Shown: in pieces, positions 22,143 through 30,081 of the stretch
Layout of the letters: every line of letters starts with the position of its first letter
Position numbering within the stretch: the stretch's first letter is position 1
Assembly (NCBI GenBank): GCA_003213515.1
Contig: QCMV01000006.1
Location: 1 to 64,000, forward strand
Source: Pelagibacteraceae bacterium AG-422-N09
GTDB lineage: Bacteria > Pseudomonadota > Alphaproteobacteria > Pelagibacterales > AG-422-B15
Direction: 5' to 3'
DNA length: 64,000 nucleotides
Translations under genes and position numbers: made by a program
Notes under the pieces: model-generated
What the model saw: only the letters and a program-made list of their open reading frames with translations
Database searches by the model: none
Told to the model about the DNA's origin: nothing

Positions 22143-22468
22143 TTTTTGCAAGCCCCTCCAATAGCCCTATATAAAATCTTATCCAATTTACAAAAAAAAC
22201 ATAATTCTTTTTATACTTTTTATTGAAAACAAAAATTGGATCAAAAAAAAGCCATGACTAGAATATTAATAATTTTAGTCTAAAAAATTATTTTTTCTGA
22301 ATAATTAAAAAAGATATTTTTTAATTTGAAATAAACTAGCTTCTCTAAAAATGAATCGCAATAATAAAAGTAGTTAAGATACTTATAAAATTTAGAATTA
22401 AATTAGTGTGTTATGTTTGCATGTAACTTTCACTGCTTATCATAAGCTACGGAAAAAGTTTAATGAAT
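22143..22468. other. dnaA-rpsT intergenic region
   Basis: This is the longest gap in the window. It holds the dnaA ribosome binding site (GGAGGGG near 22152-22160), the two DnaA-box-like sites, very AT-rich runs around 22270-22330, and a small perfect palindrome GCTTAT-C-ATAAGC at 22435-22447 just beyond the rpsT stop. That palindrome lacks a following T-run, so it is not a standard terminator. I see no coding frame or tRNA. AT-rich DNA with box-like motifs next to dnaA could be part of an origin, but clear box clusters are lacking. Confidence 0.6.
22179..22243. promoter_or_regulatory. pair of inverted DnaA-box-like 9-mers upstream of dnaA
   Basis: TTATCCAAT lies on the + strand at 22179-22187 and TGATCCAAT on the - strand at 22235-22243. 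Each matches 7 of 9 positions of the DnaA box forms TTATCCACA and TGATCCACA, differing only in the last two bases. Together they form a 9-bp inverted repeat (ATCCAATTT/AAATTGGAT) around the likely dnaA promoter. A role in dnaA autoregulation is an inference. Confidence 0.4.
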
Positions 22469-22732
22469 CTATTTGATAGATTTTATTTGACTGGATAAAC
22501 GTGAAATTTTTCTTGAGGCAGTGTTCTTGTGAACAATTTTTTTCGAAACGGCTGACATTATTTCCGACTCTGCATGCTTGAGAGCCTCTTGAGCTTCATT
22601 TTTATTGCCTTTAACAATATTTAGCTCTACTTTTTTAATGTAAGTGCGATATCTATTCCTTACAGATTTATTAATATCTGTTTTTTTAGAAATCTCTCTT
22701 ACTTTACCCTTTGCAGACTTAGTGTTGGCCAT
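22469..22732 (-). CDS. rpsT: 30S ribosomal protein S20
   Basis: S20 is a small basic protein that binds 16S rRNA early in 30S assembly. The 87 residues start MANTKSAKGKVREISKK and end with the helical RKISRLSSQIKSIK, as in the family. It lies between mutM, 16 bp upstream, and dnaA, downstream on the same strand. The order mutM-rpsT-dnaA is typical of Alphaproteobacteria. No standard hairpin terminator follows it. Confidence 0.97.
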   Translation of the reverse strand: MANTKSAKGKVREISKKTDINKSVRNRYRTYIKKVELNIVKGNKNEAQEALKHAESEIMSAVSKKIVHKNTASRKISRLSSQIKSIK

Positions 22733-22748
22733 AATTAATTATATTGTT

Positions 22749-23576
22749 TTATCTTTGACATTCAGAACAATAAAATGATGAACGTTGCGCTATTACTATT
22801 CGTATTATGGGCGACTGACAAGATCTTTTTACACATTTTGATCCTTCTCTACCATAAACATACAATTTATTTTGAAAATATCCCATCTTTCCAGAAACCA
22901 TCGTATGATCGTTTATGCTTGAACCGCCTAATTTTATAGATTTTTTTAGTACACTTTTAATAGCGCGTACCAATTTTTCACAATCCCCTTTTGTAATATC
23001 TTTACCTAACCTGGATGGATGAATACCTGACATAAATAATGCTTCAGACGCATAAATATTTCCAACACCAACAATATATTTTTGATTCATAATAATATTT
23101 TTAATCGGTGATTTTTTATTTTTCGTTACGTTCAAAAGATATCGATCATTAAATTGTCCAATAAGAGGCTCAACTCCAAGGTTTACAAAGAATTTATGTT
23201 TTTCTAATGAGGCCGTTTCCGTAACGAAAATATATCCAAATCTTCTTGGGTCAATAAATTGAAAAACTAAGTTCTTGTTAAATAAGATAGAGAAATGTGT
23301 GTGTTTAAATTTTTTTTTATTATTTTTTACAATAATAATCCTTCCTGACATGCCTAAGTGTATTACTAAGGATCTGTTATTTGATAAATTTATAATTATA
23401 TATTTTGCTCTTCGAAAAACAGTTGTAACTGTAGAGCTTTCTACTTTTGAAGATAAATTTTTTTGGATAGGATATCTTAATTTACTTATATATTTCTTGA
23501 ATCGTAAAATTTTATGCTTATTAATTTTGCTTTTTATACCATTTACAACTGTTTGGACTTCTGGTAGCTCTGGCAT
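22749..23576 (-). CDS. mutM: formamidopyrimidine-DNA glycosylase
   Basis: MutM (Fpg) removes 8-oxoguanine and other oxidised bases and cleaves the abasic site. The 275-residue protein has the catalytic N-terminus PELPEVQTV (Pro2 nucleophile, Glu3), HLGMSGRI, the helix-two-turn-helix region with NIYASEALF, and a C-terminal zinc finger with C-x4-C and C-x2-C (KCVKRSC and YCSECQR). The C-x4-C spacing differs from E. coli but occurs in alphaproteobacterial proteins. It is divergent from ubiE across 53 bp. Confidence 0.96.
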   Translation of the reverse strand: MPELPEVQTVVNGIKSKINKHKILRFKKYISKLRYPIQKNLSSKVESSTVTTVFRRAKYIIINLSNNRSLVIHLGMSGRIIIVKNNKKKFKHTHFSILFNKNLVFQFIDPRRFGYIFVTETASLEKHKFFVNLGVEPLIGQFNDRYLLNVTKNKKSPIKNIIMNQKYIVGVGNIYASEALFMSGIHPSRLGKDITKGDCEKLVRAIKSVLKKSIKLGGSSINDHTMVSGKMGYFQNKLYVYGREGSKCVKRSCQSPIIRIVIAQRSSFYCSECQR

Positions 23577-23629
23577 ATATTACATTTATACTTTTTTAGT
23601 TTATAAGATATTAAATAAATAAGCGTATT

Positions 23630-24319
23630 ATGGAAACAAAAGAAGTTTTTGATAAAGTTGCGAGCAAATACGATATCATGAATGATATTATGTCACTTGG
23701 CGCACATAGGTATTGGAAAGAATTACTAATCGATTGGCTTTCTCCGGAAAAGGAGATGCATATAATTGATGTAGCTGGAGGAACTGGTGATGTTGCAAGA
23801 CGATTTTTAAAAAGAGTTAAAGGCAAAGGAAAGGCTACTGTGTGTGATCCTAATGAATTTATGGTAAAAGAAGGAAAAAAAAATCTCACCTTTAAAGATA
23901 AAATTGAATGGATTGTTGCACCTGCAGAAGATCTCCCTTTTAAAGAAAATACATTTGATGCATACCTCGTATCCTTTGGTGTTAGGAATTTTGCTAATAT
24001 TGAAAAATCATTAGGTGAAGCATATAGAGTGTTAAAACCTGGGGGAAAATTTTATTGCTTAGAATTTTCCAAAGCTGAGAATGAAACAATTTCAAGTGTG
24101 TATAATTTTTATTCTTCAATTATACCAGTAATGGGTAAAATGATTGTTGGAGACGAAAAGCCTTATGAGTACTTAACAAAAACAATTAGTAATTTCCCAT
24201 CACAAGAAAATTTTAAAAAAATAATTGAGGGTACAAAATTTAAAGATGTAAACTATCGTAATATTTTTAACGGAATAGTAGCCATACACAATGCCACAAA
24301 AATTATAAATGCTCAGTAA
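23630..24319 (+). CDS. ubiE: ubiquinone/menaquinone C-methyltransferase UbiE
   Basis: UbiE methylates the quinone ring in ubiquinone synthesis using S-adenosylmethionine. The 229-residue protein carries the N-terminal VFDKVASKYDIMNDIMSLG, motif I IIDVAGGTGDVA, the conserved FGVRNFANIEKSLGEAYRVLKPGG and the end NGIVAIHNATKI. It is slightly shorter than the E. coli enzyme, mainly at the N-terminus. Its 3' end overlaps ubiB by 11 bp, so the two are co-transcribed. Confidence 0.96.
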   Translation: METKEVFDKVASKYDIMNDIMSLGAHRYWKELLIDWLSPEKEMHIIDVAGGTGDVARRFLKRVKGKGKATVCDPNEFMVKEGKKNLTFKDKIEWIVAPAEDLPFKENTFDAYLVSFGVRNFANIEKSLGEAYRVLKPGGKFYCLEFSKAENETISSVYNFYSSIIPVMGKMIVGDEKPYEYLTKTISNFPSQENFKKIIEGTKFKDVNYRNIFNGIVAIHNATKIINAQ

Positions 24320-25844
24320 TTTACTTTTTTTGATCAAACTGATTAGAGTACTAAAAAAGTACAATGTATTAATCTTAATAAATAAAAATATACGATTTAA
24401 ATTTTTATTTATTTTTTTTACTAATTTAATTTCTATAGGCGTGTCTTATGATAGAAACCATAAGAATAAATCTGACGGGTTAAGAATTGCACAAGCATTG
24501 AACGAACTTGGTCCTTCATTTGTTAAACTAGGACAGTTAATATCTACAAGGCCTGATATCGTAGGCAACACAATTGCAGAGGACCTGTCATTATTAAGAG
24601 ATAATTTGCCACCCTTTTCAAGAAAAACAGCTATTGAAATTATTGAAGATGAGTTTGGAACAAATATTGATAATGTTTTTTCACAATTTAGCGAACCGAT
24701 TGCCGCAGCTTCAATTGCTCAAGTGCATTTTGCTAAAATAAAATCATCTAATACAGAAATTGATGTGGCGGTTAAAGTTCTAAGGCCAGAAATAGAAAAA
24801 ATAATCAATCAGGAAATGGAAAGGCTTGAGTGGCTTACCACGTTTATGGAAAATTTCACTGAATTTCAAAGGTTGAGACCTAATTCTATAATAAAAAAAG
24901 CAAAGGAAGTCATAAAGTTTGAGTTGGATTTAAGATATGAGGCTGCAGCTGCTTCAGAGTTATCTGAGAATACGAATATGGATGAGAGTTTTTATGTACC
25001 GACAATATATTGGGATAAAGTTACTCAAAAAATACTCACGATGGAAAAAATTATTGGCGTTCCAGCGGATAAAATTGATGAGTTGAACGAAAAAAAAGTA
25101 AATAAAAAACAAGCAGCTGAAAATCTGATTATAAATTTTTTAAGACAGTCAATAAGAGATGGATATTTTCATGCCGACCTTCATCAGGGTAATTTATTCC
25201 TTAATCCAAAGGGTAAACTTTTAGCGGTTGATTTTGGTATTATGGGTAGATTGGATAAAAAAAATAGATCTTATTTAGCAGAAATTATTTATGGATTTAT
25301 AAGACAAGATTATTTACATATTGCAAAAATTCATCAAGAAGCAGGCTTGATTGACAAAAATCAATCTATAGAGGATTTTTCACAAGCTTTAAGATCAATC
25401 GGAGAACCAATCATAAATCAAAAAGCAAAAAATATTTCAATGGGAAATGTGCTTCTCCAGTTATTTGACATAACAAAGCAATTTAATATGTTTTTACAAC
25501 CACAACTTTTGCTTTTACAGAAAACAATGATAACGGTTGAGGGCGTTGCAAGAAAATTGGATCCGGATATTAATTTTTGGGAAGTATCGAAACCTGAAAT
25601 TGAAACATGGCTAAAAGATGAATTAGGAATAAAAAAAAGACTTCAACAAACACAACAAGCATTACAAAGTATAGCAAGAAAAGTTCCTGACATTCCCGAC
25701 TTTATCTCAAGAGCTGATCAAGCCTTTGATTTGATAGTAAAGAATGAAGAGCATAAAACTCCAAAAAATAGAGATAGCAGTTCATATGTAATAGGCGGCG
25801 TAGCTCTTGTAGTTGGAATAATGCTTACTTTTGTATTCATTTAG
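24309..25844 (+). CDS. ubiB: ubiquinone biosynthesis ATPase-like kinase UbiB
   Basis: UbiB is an ABC1/ADCK-family protein that supports the membrane stage of ubiquinone synthesis. The 511-residue sequence shows the KxGQ motif in PSFVKLGQLISTRPD, the alanine-rich loop AAASIAQVHFAK, the catalytic-loop ADLHQGNLF and metal-binding DFG. A single C-terminal transmembrane segment (about 492-510) anchors it. The usual family has two; only one strong segment is visible here. The start overlaps the end of ubiE. Confidence 0.94.
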   Translation: MLSNLLFLIKLIRVLKKYNVLILINKNIRFKFLFIFFTNLISIGVSYDRNHKNKSDGLRIAQALNELGPSFVKLGQLISTRPDIVGNTIAEDLSLLRDNLPPFSRKTAIEIIEDEFGTNIDNVFSQFSEPIAAASIAQVHFAKIKSSNTEIDVAVKVLRPEIEKIINQEMERLEWLTTFMENFTEFQRLRPNSIIKKAKEVIKFELDLRYEAAAASELSENTNMDESFYVPTIYWDKVTQKILTMEKIIGVPADKIDELNEKKVNKKQAAENLIINFLRQSIRDGYFHADLHQGNLFLNPKGKLLAVDFGIMGRLDKKNRSYLAEIIYGFIRQDYLHIAKIHQEAGLIDKNQSIEDFSQALRSIGEPIINQKAKNISMGNVLLQLFDITKQFNMFLQPQLLLLQKTMITVEGVARKLDPDINFWEVSKPEIETWLKDELGIKKRLQQTQQALQSIARKVPDIPDFISRADQAFDLIVKNEEHKTPKNRDSSSYVIGGVALVVGIMLTFVFI

Positions 25845-25890
25845 AAAAATTTTTCGTTTATTACTAGTCATTTAAGACAAAAGAGTATAC

Positions 25891-27096
25891 GTGTACAAAA
25901 TGCAAAATAAAAAAGTTTTATTGATTATTACTGGAGGCATTGCTGCATATAAGTCTCTAGATACAATACGTGAATTAAAGAAAAATAACGTAGATGTAAC
26001 ATGTATTTTAACAAAATCTGGATCTGAATTTGTAACACCTTTATCTATTGAGAGTCTCTCAGGAAATAAAGTTTATACTGATTTGTTTAATTTAACAGAT
26101 GAGCATGAAATGGGTCACATTCAACTTTCTAGATTGTCAGATATTATTTTAGTTGCTCCAGCGACTGCAAATATGATTTCAAAAATGGCTTACGGGGTAG
26201 CTGACGATCTTGCATCTACCGTTCTTATGGCTACAAACAAGCCAATACTGGTTGCACCAGCAATGAATGTAAGAATGTGGATGAATAATTCTACACAAAG
26301 AAATGTTGAGACATTAAAAAATGATGGTATCGAGTTTATCGGACCGGATAACGGTGAAATGGCTTGCGGTGAATACGGCGAAGGCCGCATGGTTGAACCG
26401 AATGAAGTAGTAAAATTTATTAAAAAATATTTTGATGCACTTGATTATAAACCTCTTGTGAATCGAACTGCTTTAGTTACTGCTGGTCCAACTAAAGAAA
26501 TGATAGACCCTGTAAGATTTATCTCTAATGAGTCCTCTGGAAAACAAGGCTATGCAATAGCAGAAACATTACAAGGCTTAGGTGCAAAAACAACTTTAGT
26601 TTCTGGCCCAACGAGCCTAACCAGGCCTGCTGTAGAACGAGTCATAAACGTGGACTCAGCTGATCAAATGTTAGAAGCTTGCGAAAGTTCACTGCCAGCA
26701 GATATAGCGGTATGTGCCGCTGCTGTAGCAGATTATAAGATTGCTAATAAAGAGATTGTAAAGATAAAGAAAGATGGATCACGTCAAAATATGATTTTAG
26801 AAGAAAACCCAGATATTTTAGAAAGACTAAGTAAGAGAAACCATCTAAGGCCAAAACTGGTAGTAGGTTTCGCAGCTGAGACTAGTAATCTTGAAAGAAA
26901 CTCGGATGAAAAACTAAATAAAAAAGGCTGTGATTGGGTTCTAGGCAACAATGTTTCAGAAAATAGCATATTTAATCAAGACACAAATAAAATATACTTT
27001 ACGTCAAAACTATATTCTGAAAATTGGGAATTGATGACAAAAAAAGAAGTAGCCAAGAAACTGTGTCAAAAAATTTCTCTTCACTTAAATAATTGA
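25891..27096 (+). CDS. coaBC: bifunctional phosphopantothenoylcysteine decarboxylase/synthetase (CoaBC)
   Basis: CoaBC makes 4'-phosphopantetheine for coenzyme A. The N-terminal flavin-dependent CoaC half has GGIAAYKS, active His in DEHEMGHIQLSR, the substrate clamp APAMNVRMW and catalytic Cys in GEMACGEYGEGRM. The C-terminal CoaB half starts ALVTAGPTKEMIDPVRFISN and has AAVADYKI with KIKKDG. Length is 401 residues from GTG at 25891; ATG at 25900 is an equally good start that removes three residues. dut follows 10 bp later. Confidence 0.96.
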   Translation: MYKMQNKKVLLIITGGIAAYKSLDTIRELKKNNVDVTCILTKSGSEFVTPLSIESLSGNKVYTDLFNLTDEHEMGHIQLSRLSDIILVAPATANMISKMAYGVADDLASTVLMATNKPILVAPAMNVRMWMNNSTQRNVETLKNDGIEFIGPDNGEMACGEYGEGRMVEPNEVVKFIKKYFDALDYKPLVNRTALVTAGPTKEMIDPVRFISNESSGKQGYAIAETLQGLGAKTTLVSGPTSLTRPAVERVINVDSADQMLEACESSLPADIAVCAAAVADYKIANKEIVKIKKDGSRQNMILEENPDILERLSKRNHLRPKLVVGFAAETSNLERNSDEKLNKKGCDWVLGNNVSENSIFNQDTNKIYFTSKLYSENWELMTKKEVAKKLCQKISLHLNN

Positions 27097-27106
27097 TGTT
27101 ATTGAT

Positions 27107-27568
27107 TTGGCTAATCTACCTTTCTCAGAAGTACATATAAAAAAAACTTCAAAACTTAAGGATTTTGATATTCCTTCTTATCAGACTGATGAGGCTGCTG
27201 GAGTTGACTTAAGTGCATCCATTGAAAATTCAATTAAAATTCGAGCGTGGGAAAGAGAAATTATTCCATGTGGAATATCAATTGCAATGCCAAAAGGTTT
27301 GGAGGCTCAGATTCGGCCAAGATCCGGTTTAGCATTTAAACATGGTATTACAATATTAAACACCCCTGGAACAATAGACAGTGATTATAGAGGTGAAATT
27401 AAAGTAATATTAATAAATTTAAGCAAAGATGAATTTACCATTCATCCAAAAGATAGAATTGCACAAATGGTCTTCACAAATGCTATACAAGTAAAGTTCA
27501 AAGAAGTTCAAAATCTTGATCAAACAAAAAGAGGAGATGGAGGATTTGGATCTACCGGGAAAGATTAA
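27107..27568 (+). CDS. dut: deoxyuridine 5'-triphosphate nucleotidohydrolase
   Basis: dUTPase hydrolyses dUTP to dUMP, keeping uracil out of DNA. The 153-residue trimeric-type enzyme shows motif 1 AAGVDLSA, motif 2 RPRSGLA, motif 3 LNTPGTIDSDYRGEIKV, motif 4 RIAQMVF and the C-terminal P-loop-like motif 5 RGDGGFGSTG. The start is probably TTG at 27107, as no ATG is in frame nearby. coaBC-dut adjacency is common in Proteobacteria. It shares a TTAA stop overlap with the convergent DUF3501 gene. Confidence 0.95.
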   Translation: MANLPFSEVHIKKTSKLKDFDIPSYQTDEAAGVDLSASIENSIKIRAWEREIIPCGISIAMPKGLEAQIRPRSGLAFKHGITILNTPGTIDSDYRGEIKVILINLSKDEFTIHPKDRIAQMVFTNAIQVKFKEVQNLDQTKRGDGGFGSTGKD

Positions 27569-28158
27569 TCAAAATCTTTTATTAGCGCAGCTTTTACCTC
27601 ATTAGTAAGTACAGAAATGTGTGGATAGTGTTCATGGTCGGTTCCAATCTCAACAGTGCAATCCATATCTTTAAAATCTTTAACATGATGATCCTCAAAC
27701 TTAAAGTGTAGAAAATGAACTGATGATGTTTTTCCTGAGTTGTCTGTACGATCTACATCATTTTCAGGTACAGCAAAAATTTTATTTCCATTTACCTTTA
27801 TATATGTCTTATTTTCTACATTACCTAAAGAGGACAAAACTTTTTTTCTAGTTAATGGATTATCTATTTCAAACATGAATGTAGCAACTAATTCTGAACC
27901 ATTTGGTATTAGGGGATTATACGCCTCTAACTCATCTCTTAATTGTTCATCGCCACCTTTTTCAATATAAAGCATTTCCTGGATCTGAGCCTTCATTGTA
28001 AAAAAATTTTCAAAGTAGAAAGTAGAATGTGGTCCTAACTCTACTCGTCTATTTTTTTTCATTGCAACAACTTCTTTTCGAATTGCCTTACGCTCTTTTG
28101 AATAAGTAGTTAAGTCTAATAAATCTGATGAGTCGATTTTTTTTTGTTCGATTGGCAT
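27565..28158 (-). CDS. DUF3501 family protein
   Basis: This 197-residue soluble protein of unknown function matches DUF3501. Conserved stretches are the arginine-rich YSKERKAIRKEVVAMKKNRR, GPHSTFYFENFFTMKAQIQEM and the C-terminal EHYPHISVLTNEVKAAL. There is no signal peptide or membrane segment. In many Proteobacteria this family is encoded next to a CCG-domain Fe-S oxidoreductase and a rubrerythrin, exactly the neighbours here (28189-29529 and 29565-29984), so a shared role in peroxide or iron-sulfur redox chemistry is likely. The biochemical function is unknown. Confidence 0.85.
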   Translation of the reverse strand: MPIEQKKIDSSDLLDLTTYSKERKAIRKEVVAMKKNRRVELGPHSTFYFENFFTMKAQIQEMLYIEKGGDEQLRDELEAYNPLIPNGSELVATFMFEIDNPLTRKKVLSSLGNVENKTYIKVNGNKIFAVPENDVDRTDNSGKTSSVHFLHFKFEDHHVKDFKDMDCTVEIGTDHEHYPHISVLTNEVKAALIKDFD

Positions 28159-28188
28159 ATCACTTACCTAATAATTAATAATTAAATA

Positions 28189-29529
28189 TCAAGTTAAATT
28201 ATAGGATTTTGCTATAACTTCTATTGGATGCATTGATATATATTTTGTATCTTTATCTTCATTTAAAAATTCATTTAAATGCTTACAAGCAAGAGGGCAG
28301 TCCGAGACCATATACTTGTTTTTTTTGTTTCGGATTTGACGAGCAGTCGCCCTGCCGTATTTAATTGCCGACTTTCTTGTTTTTTTCATAACCCCAAAAG
28401 TTCCTCCATGTCCAGCGCACTTTTCAACGACATCTACTTTGGTTTCGGGAATTTTTTTCAACATTTCTAGCGCTTTATTGCCCATATTTTGTGCCCGAGC
28501 ATGGCAGGCGTTGTGAACAGTAATTCCATCATCAAAAGATCGTAGACCATCAACAAGTCCTTCTTTTTTAGCTATATCAACAATATATTCATCAATGTCA
28601 AAAACATGCTTTGATAGCCGTTTAACATTTTTGTTTTCTGGGTTAATTAATGGCCATTCAAATTTTAACATTAAACCACAACTGGCTGTGAGAGTTACTA
28701 TGTCATAACCTTGATCGATAAGTTTACATAATTCTTCTGAGATATTTTCCGATTGAATTTTTACTTTTTCATGCTGCGCTTGCTCTAAATGTGGCATTCC
28801 GCAACAACCTGGGTACGTTGATATTGTGTCCACACCATTAAAATTCAAAACATTATTAGCTGCTACTCCTACTTTTGAATTATTATGGTTAACATAACAT
28901 GTTGAATAAATTGCGACCTTTCTTCCGTAAGCTGGAGCATTTTTATTTAGCTTATTAGAAATATTTTTGAAGTTGTCATGAAAAGACTTTTTTTCAAACT
29001 TAGGTAATTCAGCATCTTTATCTATACCTGTCATAAATTCCAACGGACTTCTTGTTAATTTATTTTTTTTATCAGATGACCAATTAGCTATACTGGGCGA
29101 CAGTCTTGCGAGACTCGCATTTCGATCTACTTTTGCAAGTTCTTTAGGAATTTTAGATAATTTTTTTTGATTTTCTTGAAAAGTTCTATATCTGAGCATC
29201 AGATGAGGAAAATCGATATTAAATTCATGGGGTGGTACGTAAGGACATTTAGTCATAAAACACATATCACATAATGTGCATTTATCTGTAACATCTTCGA
29301 AATGTTTTTTTGTTAAATCATCAACTGACTCATTTGGCGAGTCGTCAATAAAATCAAATAATGTTGGAAAACTATCGCAGAGATTAAAGCACCGTCGGCA
29401 ACTATGACAAACTTCAAACTGTCGACGCATCTCAGCATCTAAAGCTTTTTCATTTAGATATTCATCTGAGTTCCAATCTACAATATCACGTGTAGGTGCA
29501 GCTAAACTGCCTTCTTTTTTTATATCCAT
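28189..29529 (-). CDS. heterodisulfide reductase/GlpC-like Fe-S oxidoreductase
   Basis: This 446-residue protein has two N-terminal 4Fe-4S motifs, C41-x2-C44-x2-C47-x3-C51 and C84-x2-C87-x2-C90-x4-C95. Two CCG-type domains follow, with YPGCCGMPHLEQ and VHNACHARAQNMG...CAGHGGTFG. This is the GlpC/HdrD layout used to pass electrons between a flavoprotein or thiol pair and quinone or soluble carriers. No flavin subunit is adjacent. The ATG at 29529 lies 6 nt after the end of a strong terminator hairpin and has no ribosome binding site, so initiation may be unusual or further inside (Met34 is next). Confidence 0.88.
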   Translation of the reverse strand: MDIKKEGSLAAPTRDIVDWNSDEYLNEKALDAEMRRQFEVCHSCRRCFNLCDSFPTLFDFIDDSPNESVDDLTKKHFEDVTDKCTLCDMCFMTKCPYVPPHEFNIDFPHLMLRYRTFQENQKKLSKIPKELAKVDRNASLARLSPSIANWSSDKKNKLTRSPLEFMTGIDKDAELPKFEKKSFHDNFKNISNKLNKNAPAYGRKVAIYSTCYVNHNNSKVGVAANNVLNFNGVDTISTYPGCCGMPHLEQAQHEKVKIQSENISEELCKLIDQGYDIVTLTASCGLMLKFEWPLINPENKNVKRLSKHVFDIDEYIVDIAKKEGLVDGLRSFDDGITVHNACHARAQNMGNKALEMLKKIPETKVDVVEKCAGHGGTFGVMKKTRKSAIKYGRATARQIRNKKNKYMVSDCPLACKHLNEFLNEDKDTKYISMHPIEVIAKSYNLT

Positions 29530-29535
29530 GATAGA

Positions 29536-29562
29536 AAAAAGGGGCTATTTAAGCCCCTTTTT
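29536..29562 (-). terminator. rho-independent terminator after the rubrerythrin gene
   Basis: AAAAAGGGGCT-ATTTA-AGCCCCTTTTT is a perfect 11-bp stem with a 5-nt loop, flanked by A- and T-runs. It begins 2 nt past the rubrerythrin stop and ends about 6 nt before the start codon of the Fe-S oxidoreductase gene. It would function in either direction; transcription here is from the - strand. Confidence 0.88.
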
Positions 29563-29564
29563 AA

Positions 29565-29984
29565 TTAATCGATTGAGTCTAATGTTTTTTGGAATTTGCC
29601 TGCGTGAGACTTTTCAGCTTTAGCCAATGTTTCGAACCAATCAGCAATTTCGTCAAAACCCTCTTCTCTTGCAGTCTTTGCCATGCCTGGATACATATCT
29701 GTATACTCATGAGTTTCTCCAGCTATAGCAGCTTTTAGATTATCCTCTGTTGAACCAATTGGTTCTCCTGTTGCAGGATCACCCACTTCTTCCATAAACT
29801 CTAAGTGTCCATGAGCGTGTCCTGTTTCACCTTCTGCAGTTGATCTAAATACAGCAGCTACATCATTGTGGCCTTCAACATCTGCTTTTTGTGCAAAGTA
29901 TAAATATCTTCTATTTGCTTGGCTCTCGCCTGCAAATGCTGCTTTTAGGTTATCCAAAGTTTTACTATCTTTTAATTCAGTCAT
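29565..29984 (-). CDS. rubrerythrin (short form, no rubredoxin domain)
   Basis: Rubrerythrin is a diiron peroxidase that reduces hydrogen peroxide. The 139-residue protein has the ferritin-like core with likely ligands E20 (AFAGESQAN), E53 and H56 (EGETGHA), E90 (AIAGETHEY) and E124-H127 (AEKSH). The C-terminal rubredoxin domain of classical rubrerythrins is absent, so electrons must come from another protein. A strong AAGGAGAGACAAATG start region is present. Upstream lie an Irr-type operator, a Fur-like palindrome and the irr gene; downstream a terminator, then the Fe-S oxidoreductase and DUF3501. Confidence 0.93.
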   Translation of the reverse strand: MTELKDSKTLDNLKAAFAGESQANRRYLYFAQKADVEGHNDVAAVFRSTAEGETGHAHGHLEFMEEVGDPATGEPIGSTEDNLKAAIAGETHEYTDMYPGMAKTAREEGFDEIADWFETLAKAEKSHAGKFQKTLDSID

Positions 29985-30010
29985 TTGTCTCTCCTTAATA
30001 AGTTAGTATA

Positions 30011-30038
30011 AAGATATAATTGATTTAAAAAAAGTCAA
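30011..30038 (-). promoter_or_regulatory. putative promoter of the rubrerythrin gene
   Basis: On the - strand, TTGACT (30033-30038) is followed after 16 bp by TATCTT (30011-30016), 26 bp upstream of the start codon. The -35 element is good and the -10 element weak. The Irr-type operator ends 3 bp upstream of the -35 element. Confidence 0.4.
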
Positions 30039-30041
30039 TAC

Positions 30042-30058
30042 ATTAGAATCGTTCTAAA
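30042..30058. promoter_or_regulatory. Irr-type iron control element (ICE-like) at the rubrerythrin promoter
   Basis: On the - strand the site reads TTTAGAA-CGA-TTCTAAT. This matches the alphaproteobacterial Irr motif TTTAGAA-N3-TTCTAAA, as I recall it, at all but the last base. It sits between irr (whose stop is at 30082) and the rubrerythrin promoter. Irr binds such sites under low iron. The match and position make regulation of rubrerythrin by Irr likely, but binding is inferred. Confidence 0.68.
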
Positions 30059-30065
30059 CTGATAT

Positions 30066-30080
30066 TGAGAATTATTATCA
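30066..30080. promoter_or_regulatory. Fur-box-like 7-1-7 palindrome
   Basis: TGAGAAT-T-ATTATCA differs at one position from the 7-1-7 Fur core TGATAAT-N-ATTATCA. It lies one base beyond the irr stop codon and 7 bp from the Irr-type site. A Fur-family gene is at 49969-50388. AT-rich DNA makes chance matches easier, so confidence is limited. Confidence 0.4.
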
Positions 30081-30081
30081 A

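Noticed and set aside
22435..22447. GCTTAT-C-ATAAGC palindrome as the rpsT terminator
   Set aside because: The stem is only 6 bp with a one-base centre and no T-run follows on the - strand, so it cannot work as a standard terminator.
22143..22468. A definite chromosomal origin next to dnaA
   Set aside because: Only two imperfect box-like 9-mers are present, with no cluster of boxes. In several Alphaproteobacteria the origin lies away from dnaA, so the call would be unsupported.
23275..23622. 115-residue open frame on the + strand inside mutM
   Set aside because: It is hydrophobic only because it mirrors AT-rich mutM codons. mutM motifs are intact on the other strand.
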